DNA of 11,116 bases from Oscillospiraceae bacterium (GTDB taxonomy: Bacteria; Bacillota_A; Clostridia; Oscillospirales; CAG-272): assembly GCA_015064665.1 (NCBI GenBank), contig SVRU01000083.1, positions 1-11,116 of the forward strand. The letters run 5' to 3'. Within the stretch, counting starts at the first letter, position 1. Every line of letters begins with the position of its first letter. Position numbers and translations under genes: made by a program. Shown here in pieces: positions 6,076 to 11,116 of the stretch. The notes below the pieces were generated by a model. That model was not told the origin of the DNA, did not search any database, and saw nothing but the letters and a program-made list of their open reading frames with translations.

Positions 6076-6549
6076 TTAATTTAGTAGCCATATAGCAAAA
6101 TTAAGATATCCCGCAAAGGCTGCCCACACGGCGTAGGGAATTTGCAAATATGCCGCTAAGGGCTTTATTTTTTTGTAGGCTGAAATCGTTCTTATAATCA
6201 GATAAAAGAGGAAAATCAGCCATATAAAAGCAAATAAAAACGCCTTGAAATTAAAGAAAATAATGCTCCACGCAAAATTCACAACAAGGCTTGATGCATA
6301 GATTGCAATAGCCGAGCTTCTCTGGCTGAACGGCGCTGAGCTTTCCTTATATACCATAGCCGAGCCTATTCCCATTAAAACGTATAAAATGCTCCAGACT
6401 ATAGGGAAAAGTATTGACGGGGGCGCAAGGGGCGGAGTAATTATTTCTCCGTATAAATCTATATTGCCGCGCGTCAGAAAAGCCGAAAGGCCGCCGACCG
6501 CGAGAGCTATTAAAATTGATATTGCGTAGGGCTTAATTTTTTTTAGCAA
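6076..6549 (-). CDS. tspO: TspO/MBR family membrane protein
   Basis: This 157-residue protein has the length and five-helix layout of TspO (bacterial translocator protein/peripheral benzodiazepine receptor homologue), which binds tetrapyrroles such as protoporphyrin IX and can catalyse their light-dependent breakdown. Diagnostic segments are visible: TPPLAPPSILFPIVWSILYV after helix 1, NFAWSIIFFNFKA in helix 3, and IPYAVWAAFAGYLNFAIWLL in helix 5, including the conserved W...F.GYLN..IW end. The start is TTG 6549, since no in-frame ATG is near and an AAGGATGG-like ribosome binding site lies 9-12 nt upstream; this makes initiation probably weak. It is divergent from the five-gene operon and no consensus promoter is obvious. 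It has no clear functional tie to its neighbours. In anaerobes the role is uncertain (tetrapyrrole or stress handling). Confidence 0.93.
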   Translation of the reverse strand: MLKKIKPYAISILIALAVGGLSAFLTRGNIDLYGEIITPPLAPPSILFPIVWSILYVLMGIGSAMVYKESSAPFSQRSSAIAIYASSLVVNFAWSIIFFNFKAFLFAFIWLIFLFYLIIRTISAYKKIKPLAAYLQIPYAVWAAFAGYLNFAIWLLN

Positions 6550-6620
6550 AAGTAATCACCATCCTTCATTTTATTTTATTCATAAGTAAAGGCAGATATG
6601 TAAAAAAGTTGGTATTCTCC

Positions 6621-6649
6621 TTGAAAAAACAGGAAATATGTGCTATAAT
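6621..6649 (+). promoter_or_regulatory. strong promoter of the five-gene operon
   Basis: TTGAAA (6621-6626) and TATAAT (6644-6649) are 17 bp apart. TGC directly before the -10 gives an extended -10 (TGCTATAAT). Transcription would start near 6656, leaving a leader of about 26 nt before ATG 6682. Confidence 0.85.
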
Positions 6650-6681
6650 ATTATCGAATTTCAAAAAGAGGTATGAGATAT

Positions 6682-7437
6682 ATGGAACAAAGAGAAATTT
6701 TAATAAAATCAACTCTTGATTCTACACTTCAGCCGTCGCTTTTTTATAAGTCGGATTCCATTGAGAAAAGACCGCTTCTCGTAGGACTTCATACTTGGAG
6801 CTTTGATAGATTCAATCAGATAAAAATTATGCTTCCGTATGCGGAAAAATATGATTTCAATCTGCTTTTGCCTGAATTCAGAGGCTCAAATCTCGATAAA
6901 AACGAAAACTGCAAGCTTGCCTGCGGCTCAATATATGCAAAGCAGGATATAAAGGATGCGATTGATTACGTAATCGAGAACGAAAACGTTGATGCGGACA
7001 ACGTATTTTTGCTCGGTCTCAGCGGCGGCGGACATATGGCGCTTCTTATGGCGGGATTTTGCCCCGAATATTTCAAGGCAATCGGTGCTTTCGTGCCGAT
7101 TACAAATTTAAAAAAATGGTCCTTGGAGAATGAGAACTATAGAAAGCATATTTTTGCCTGCTGCGGCGAGTCGGATGAGGAAATGATTCTTCGTTCTCCA
7201 GTAACCTATCTCGATACGATTGCAAAGGCTAATCTTAAAATTTTTCACGGCAAATTTGATCCTGTTGTTCCGGTTACTCAGAGCCTTGAGCTTTACAGGC
7301 TGCTTATGGAAAAATATCCAACGTCAAGAGTGTTTCTTGATATATTTGACGGCAGACATCAGATTGATATGGAAGAGGCAATGTATTGGCTCAACTCACA
7401 ATATAAGGTAACACAAAAAACAGAAGTGACGGGTTGA
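6682..7437 (+). CDS. alpha/beta hydrolase (prolyl-oligopeptidase/dienelactone-hydrolase-like)
   Basis: This 251-residue cytosolic serine hydrolase has the full triad: S114 in the nucleophile elbow GLSGGG, D193 in HGKFDPVVP and H226 in GRHQID. The N-terminal strand PLLVGLHTW gives the oxyanion-hole loop, and the PEFRGS segment is typical of S9/dienelactone-hydrolase-like members. Such enzymes split esters, lactones, amides or peptides; the substrate cannot be told. I choose ATG 6682 rather than 6673, because AAGAGG (about 6666-6671) is 10 nt from 6682 but only 1 nt from 6673. It is the first gene of the operon, and the next gene begins 46 nt downstream. No signal peptide is present. Confidence 0.88.
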   Translation: MEQREILIKSTLDSTLQPSLFYKSDSIEKRPLLVGLHTWSFDRFNQIKIMLPYAEKYDFNLLLPEFRGSNLDKNENCKLACGSIYAKQDIKDAIDYVIENENVDADNVFLLGLSGGGHMALLMAGFCPEYFKAIGAFVPITNLKKWSLENENYRKHIFACCGESDEEMILRSPVTYLDTIAKANLKIFHGKFDPVVPVTQSLELYRLLMEKYPTSRVFLDIFDGRHQIDMEEAMYWLNSQYKVTQKTEVTG

Positions 7438-7483
7438 TTTATAACGGCAATAGAGTAAGGTAATGGCAGATGAGGAGCTTTGT

Positions 7484-8059
7484 GTGAAAAAGATACTTGT
7501 TATATTTGACTGTTTCGGTGTATTATGCGATAAGGTGATCGTGCAATTTATTGAAAAACACGCACGTGACAAGGACGTTAAATTTATAAACGAAACGATA
7601 GTAAAACCGGCAGACCTCGGACTTATAAGCAGAAAAGAATTTTTTAAAAGGCTTTCTCGGGTGCTTGGCATTGACGAGGACTGTTTGGCGTTTGAATTAG
7701 AAAAGCTTGTCATACCCCACCGAGAGCTATATCCGATAATAGAAAAACTAAAAGCTGTTGCGGACGTAGCGCTTCTTTCAAATGCTCTTGAGGGGCATGC
7801 GGAAAAAGTTCTCGAAAAATTCGATATTTATCATTTGTTTGATAAGGTATTTCTGTCGTATAAATATAAGATGGTGAAGCCAAATCTCGATTTTTATAAG
7901 CTGTGTGTAGATTCGTTTGGCAAAAGCTACGACGAAATATATATGGTTGACGACACCGACCAAAATCTTGAGCACATCTCCGAGATAGGAATTATTCCTA
8001 TAAAATACGTCTCCGCCGAGTCGGTTATGAATGCGTTTGATTTCTTGAGAGCTATTTAA
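7484..8059 (+). CDS. HAD-superfamily (subfamily IA-like) phosphatase
   Basis: This 191-residue haloacid-dehalogenase-like hydrolase shows all four motifs: nucleophile D9 in VIFDCFGVL (motif I), S99-N100 in LLSNA (motif II), K132 in YKMVKPNLDFY (motif III) and D156/D157 in MVDDTDQN (motif IV). The residue two after the nucleophile is Phe instead of the usual Asp acid/base. This FDxFGVL form is common in the YihX/epoxide-hydrolase-N-like branch, but some of those may not be efficient phosphatases. GTG 7484 is the better start: GAGGAG (7472-7477) lies 6 nt upstream, and the translation then begins MKKILVIFD. The longer ATG 7463 start has a poorly placed ribosome binding site. The substrate is probably a small phosphorylated metabolite from the same operon pathway. 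Confidence 0.88.
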   Translation: MKKILVIFDCFGVLCDKVIVQFIEKHARDKDVKFINETIVKPADLGLISRKEFFKRLSRVLGIDEDCLAFELEKLVIPHRELYPIIEKLKAVADVALLSNALEGHAEKVLEKFDIYHLFDKVFLSYKYKMVKPNLDFYKLCVDSFGKSYDEIYMVDDTDQNLEHISEIGIIPIKYVSAESVMNAFDFLRAI

Positions 8060-8091
8060 TTATAAGACGGAACTTAACGGGAGAGATAAAA

Positions 8092-9378
8092 ATGTATAAC
8101 CTTAAATCACAGTATATGGGCGAATTTGACGTTGCCGTTTGCGGCGGCGGTATAGCAGGAGCTTGCGCAGCAATTTCCGCGGCTCGCGCGGGTGCGAAAA
8201 CAATTCTTATTGAAAGGGGTGGAAGCCTTGGAGGAACTCTTACCGAGGGCTTTATGCCGCTTATCCTTGATGCCGATAATAAGGGAGGTCTTGTAAAGGA
8301 GCTTTACGATTTCCTCGACGGGCATGGAATGACAATTGCAAAGCGTGGTGCGAGAATAGATGAAAACGGAAAAAGAATACCCGGCAGAATGTTAGATACA
8401 GAGGGATGTAAATACTTTTTTGATAAAGCCTCTGTTGACGCGGGAGTTACCGTTTTGTTTCACAGTCAAGCAGCGGCTGTTGAAATGAACGGTGAGTCAA
8501 TTGAAAATCTTTTAGTAGTTACCGAGTGCGGAAACTATACCTTAAAGGCAGACGTTTATATTGATGCAACGGGCAACGGTTCGCTTGCCGATTATGCAGG
8601 TTGCGCCTGGGATTGCGGCGACCCCGAGGAAAAACGTCCGTCTCCCACGAGTATGGGTGTTTGCACCGTCGGAATGCCAAAGGATTATTGGGGCACCGAT
8701 TCGGTTGCCGATAAGGATGCATACGCAAAGCTTCTTTCGGATAACGGTATCGAAATATCTGCAGAGCAGGCGACTGTAAAAATACTTCCGTCTCTTAATA
8801 GCTGGGATATGGGTATGAACTTTCAGTATGACGTTATGCCAAACGATATTTCTTCGCTTTCCCGTGCCGTCCTTGAGGGCAGACGCGAGTCGTTTGAAAC
8901 TATCGAAGCGCATAAGAAAATTTCAGGCTATGAGAACCTGTACACCATTTTCACAAGCTCGCATATAGGTGTCAGAGAGGGCAGAAGAATATACGGCGAA
9001 TACAGACTTACCGATGACGATATTCTTGAGGGCAGACGCTTTGAAGATGCCGTTTGTCTCGTAACGTTCGGCGTTGACGTACATAAGCTTTCGGATAAAG
9101 ATACTACAGAATGCGCAAGGGGATACAGAACGAAGCCCTACCACATTCCTTACCGCGCGCTTCTTCCAAAGGGGTGCAGCAATATGATTCTTGCAGGTCG
9201 CTGCATCTCGGGAGATTTCTATCCTCACGCCTCGTACAGAGTTATGGGAAATATGGCGGCAACGGGAGAAGCGGCAGGATATGCCGCGGCAGAATGCTCA
9301 AAGAGCGGCACGTCTGTGAAGAAATACGACGGAAAACTCGTGCGTGATTTTATGATAACCCGCGGATATGAAATATAA
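8092..9378 (+). CDS. FAD-dependent oxidoreductase (PF12831-like)
   Basis: This 428-residue flavoprotein starts with a clear FAD-binding Rossmann fold: DVAVCGGGIAGACAAISAAR (G18-x-G20-x-x-G23), with E41 in TILIERG to bind the ribose. A GGSLGGTLTEG stretch follows (residues about 43-53). The second dinucleotide-type element is YIDATGNGSLADYAG (D158 onward), and the C-terminal flavin-contact block is ILAGRCISGDFYPHASYRVM followed by GNMAATGEAAGYAAA. This set is typical of the 'FAD_oxidored' family, often found beside glycan and sugar genes in Clostridia and Bacteroidetes, whose reactions are mostly unknown. GGGAG (8079-8083) lies 8 nt before ATG 8092. It is the largest enzyme of the operon and so may carry out the key redox step. 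No signal peptide or iron-sulphur motif is seen. Confidence 0.92.
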   Translation: MYNLKSQYMGEFDVAVCGGGIAGACAAISAARAGAKTILIERGGSLGGTLTEGFMPLILDADNKGGLVKELYDFLDGHGMTIAKRGARIDENGKRIPGRMLDTEGCKYFFDKASVDAGVTVLFHSQAAAVEMNGESIENLLVVTECGNYTLKADVYIDATGNGSLADYAGCAWDCGDPEEKRPSPTSMGVCTVGMPKDYWGTDSVADKDAYAKLLSDNGIEISAEQATVKILPSLNSWDMGMNFQYDVMPNDISSLSRAVLEGRRESFETIEAHKKISGYENLYTIFTSSHIGVREGRRIYGEYRLTDDDILEGRRFEDAVCLVTFGVDVHKLSDKDTTECARGYRTKPYHIPYRALLPKGCSNMILAGRCISGDFYPHASYRVMGNMAATGEAAGYAAAECSKSGTSVKKYDGKLVRDFMITRGYEI

Positions 9379-9398
9379 AACTTTTAAGGAGAGTTAAT

Positions 9399-10202
9399 AT
9401 GCTTAACGAAAAATCACTCGATACACTTTGCGCGGCGCTTTCATATGCTATTGGAATAATACCTCCAAGCAGCGCTGCCGAGGCAGACGAGCGTCTGTGC
9501 GCGTACGTTGACGAAAAATTCGCAGGCGAGCGTGCTGATAGAATATTTATGTATAACCCCGACGCCGTTGCGCAATGGATATACGAAAAGTATCCTTCGC
9601 TTCTTGAGCATGCAATATCAAGGACCGAGCTTGAGCTTCCGTACAGGACGGTGATGCCCTCGGTAACTCCCGTATGTTTCGGAACGATGTACACGGGCGC
9701 ACAGCCCTCTGTTCACGGAATACAGAAATATGAAAAGCCTATAATCAGAATAGAAACTATTTTTGATGCGCTTATCAAGGCGGGCAAAAGGGTTGCGATA
9801 CTTGCGGACCCCAAATGCAGTATAGCTAACATCTTCCTTGAACGAGAGCTTGATTATTATATATATCCGTCTTATGAAGAGGTAAATGCTAAGGCGGCGG
9901 AGCTTATCATAAAGGACGAGCATGATTTCATAGTCGTTTATAACGGAAATTACGATGGCCGTATGCATAAGTTCGGACCTGAAAGCATAGAGGCGCTCGG
10001 TGAATTGCGTTCAAACGAACGCACCTTCGGTATTTTTGACGCCTTAATAAAAGAGCATTGGAGAAATCATAACACACTGATTGGCTTTGCAATGGACCAC
10101 GGCTGTCACGAGATTGACGGCGGTTGCGGTTCGCACGGACTTGATATGGAGGAGGACCTAAATATCGTCCATCTTTACAAGGCTTATCCGAAATCAAAGT
10201 GA
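9399..10202 (+). CDS. compact alkaline-phosphatase-superfamily enzyme (phosphodiesterase/phosphatase-like)
   Basis: This 267-residue protein is shorter than the usual 350-450-residue family members but seems to keep the whole active site. D55 (MYNPDAVAQW) fits the first metal aspartate; T90 in MPSVTPVCFGTMYTGAQP aligns by spacing with the threonine nucleophile of phosphodiesterase/NPP-type members (T, ten residues, then TG...HGI). D186/H190 occur in YDGRMHKFGP (compare DxxxHxxGP), D233/H234 in FAMDHG and H246 in GSHG. Together these would give a two-metal phosphoryl-transfer site. No signal peptide is present, so it acts in the cytosol. AAGGAG lies about 9 nt before ATG 9399 (spacing from the FAD gene is 20 nt). 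The substrate is unknown. Confidence 0.82.
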   Translation: MLNEKSLDTLCAALSYAIGIIPPSSAAEADERLCAYVDEKFAGERADRIFMYNPDAVAQWIYEKYPSLLEHAISRTELELPYRTVMPSVTPVCFGTMYTGAQPSVHGIQKYEKPIIRIETIFDALIKAGKRVAILADPKCSIANIFLERELDYYIYPSYEEVNAKAAELIIKDEHDFIVVYNGNYDGRMHKFGPESIEALGELRSNERTFGIFDALIKEHWRNHNTLIGFAMDHGCHEIDGGCGSHGLDMEEDLNIVHLYKAYPKSK

Positions 10203-10204
10203 TT

Positions 10205-10873
10205 ATGGAACTACATGAAGCTATCAAGCTCCGCCACAGCGTCCGTCAGTACCGCGATGTTCCTATAGAGGACGAAATAATCAAAGCGCTTTGGGATGAG
10301 ATTGATCTTATAAATAAAGAGGGAAATCTTCATTTTCAGCTTGTTTTGAACGAGCCGCGCGCCTTCAATTCCAAAATGGCACATTACGGTAGGTTTGAGG
10401 GCGTGTCAAATTATTTTGCATTAGTTGGCGCGAAAAGTAAAGATTTGTTTGAAAAATGCGGCTATTACGGAGAGCGTCTTGTGCTAAAGGCGCAACAGCT
10501 TGGACTTCATACTTGCTGGGTGGCATTGACCTACAAGAAGGTTCCCGAAGCATTTCGCGTTGAAAAAGGGGAGGCGTTTACCGTGGTTATTTCTGTCGGT
10601 CACGGCAGACACCGCGGTTTGCCGAGAAAATCAAAAAACGCGGAAGAGGTAAGCAACGCTTCGGAAAACACACCCGAATGGTTCAGGCGCGGAGTTGAAT
10701 CAGCGCTCCTCGCTCCAACCGCAATGAATCAGCAAAAATTCAAATTTATATATAATCCGAACGGAACGGTCAGCGCTAAAGCAAAACTCGGCTTTTATAC
10801 CAAGATGGACCTCGGTATTGCAAAATATCATTTTGAGATAGGCGCGGGTAAGGATAGCTTTGCTTGGGCATAA
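10205..10873 (+). CDS. TM1586-type nitroreductase (FMN-dependent)
   Basis: This protein of about 222 residues belongs to the nitroreductase fold. The first half has the FMN-contact start AIKLRHSVRQYRDVPIED. The second half has APTAMNQQKFKF, matching the family's APxAxNxQ block, and YTKMDLGIAKYHFEI near the end. The layout, with a tandem of weak nitroreductase halves (LGLHTCWVAL in the middle), fits the TM1586/PF14512 group. Such enzymes bind FMN and reduce diverse acceptors with NAD(P)H. The coding start is ATG 10205, 2 nt after the preceding stop, or GTG 10199, overlapping it by 4 nt (GTGA). Either way translation is probably coupled to the upstream gene, and no strong ribosome binding site is present. 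Confidence 0.88.
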   Translation: MELHEAIKLRHSVRQYRDVPIEDEIIKALWDEIDLINKEGNLHFQLVLNEPRAFNSKMAHYGRFEGVSNYFALVGAKSKDLFEKCGYYGERLVLKAQQLGLHTCWVALTYKKVPEAFRVEKGEAFTVVISVGHGRHRGLPRKSKNAEEVSNASENTPEWFRRGVESALLAPTAMNQQKFKFIYNPNGTVSAKAKLGFYTKMDLGIAKYHFEIGAGKDSFAWA

Positions 10874-10875
10874 AA

Positions 10876-11116
10876 ACAGGGGCTGTCGCATTTAGGCAGA
10901 ACCAAATAAAAAACGGCAGAAGCATTGTCATAAAAACAGTGTTTCTGTCGTTTCTTTATGCAAATTTAAGAAATTATGGTTGAAAACCTGCGGTTTTCTT
11001 CGTTTTGTTAAAGTTTTTTATTCTATCCTCGTTTCCTCGCTCAGCGTACCTTTGTACGCTTCTCGCTCGTCAGCCAAGGATTTCTGCTCCAAATTCGTTC
11101 GCCCCGAGGTTCTGTT
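10876..11116. mobile_element. IS-end-like sequence and nested inverted repeats at the right edge
   Basis: AGGGGCTGTCGCATTTA (10878-10894 region) lies just after the nitroreductase stop and resembles the terminal inverted repeat of IS1182-like elements as I remember them. Inside are the terminator hairpin, GAAAACC-TGC-GGTTTTC (10983-10999), a perfect AGCGTAC-CTTT-GTACGCT stem (about 11041-11062) and a CAGAACC/GGTTCTG pair (10897-10903 with 11108-11114). No credible transposase frame is visible. The element probably continues beyond the window, or is a short non-coding repeat. Its boundary is uncertain. Confidence 0.35.
10911..10953 (+). terminator. intrinsic terminator of the five-gene operon
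   Basis: On the plus-strand RNA, 10911-10928 pairs with 10936-10953 in an 18-bp stem (AAACGGCAGAA with TTCTGTCGTTT at its base) with three G-U wobbles and a 7-nt loop CATAAAA. The T-rich tail TTTCTTTATG follows. The wobbles are stable only in the plus transcript, so this terminates in the plus direction. Confidence 0.8.

Noticed and set aside
5590..6079. Plus-strand open frames over the XRE promoter and the RAYT-like remnant
   Set aside because: They overlap the XRE gene or hairpins antisense, lack ribosome binding sites and give low-complexity Cys/Phe/Ser-rich peptides.
11018..11116. Minus-strand open frame of about 32 codons entering from the right edge
   Set aside because: It overlaps nested inverted repeats, shows no recognisable family and its composition looks like repeat DNA; too weak to call a gene.
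1..11116. CRISPR array, tRNA, rRNA, riboswitch, or toxin-antitoxin pair
   Set aside because: No regular spaced repeats, no tRNA-like fold or CCA-type end, and no known riboswitch or paired small-gene pattern was seen by eye on either strand.

Overview
The window looks like a chromosomal piece of a gut-type anaerobic Firmicute (Clostridia, Oscillospirales- or Lachnospirales-like). The evidence is moderate-to-low GC, strong AGGAG-type ribosome binding sites, several near-consensus sigma-A promoters, and gene families common in glycan-degrading Clostridia. The taxonomic assignment is inferred, not measured.

Left part (1-5121), carbohydrate use. A minus-strand gene with a GH67-N/DUF4838-like start runs off the left edge. 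Divergent from it is an AraC-family regulator with a perfect TTGACA-N17-TATAAT promoter. Next, on the plus strand, come an L-fucose/L-arabinose-isomerase-superfamily protein with its own promoter, a GH28-like beta-helix protein whose 5' end is out of frame with its only plausible upstream ATG, and a PHP-domain metal-dependent hydrolase with another perfect sigma-A promoter. Together they look like a small locus for a plant-type, perhaps uronate- or deoxysugar-containing glycan, controlled by the AraC protein. The substrate is not visible in the sequence.

Middle (5122-6660), regulators and repeats. A perfect 10-bp palindrome of interspersed-repeat type and a strong bidirectional terminator separate the PHP gene from a convergent membrane-anchored XRE regulator. 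The XRE promoter is framed by repeated TTGTTGA/TCAACAA boxes that look like an autoregulatory operator. The 330-bp gap upstream holds a 50-codon minus-strand ORF whose first 25 or so residues resemble the N-terminus of REP-associated (Y1/IS200-like) transposases, fused to unrelated sequence with short hairpins. A minus-strand TspO/MBR gene with a TTG start and its own terminator follows.

Right part (6621-10953), a five-gene operon. An extended -10 sigma-A promoter drives an alpha/beta hydrolase, a HAD-like phosphatase, an FAD-dependent oxidoreductase, a compact alkaline-phosphatase-superfamily enzyme and a TM1586-type nitroreductase. The genes are tightly spaced (one overlap or 2-nt gap) and end in an 18-bp hairpin terminator. 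Two redox flavoproteins plus two phosphoryl-transfer-type hydrolases and an esterase-like hydrolase suggest conversion of one small molecule, but no known pathway is recognised.

The right edge (10876-11116) has an IS-end-like sequence and nested inverted repeats, probably the border of a mobile or repeated element continuing outside the window.
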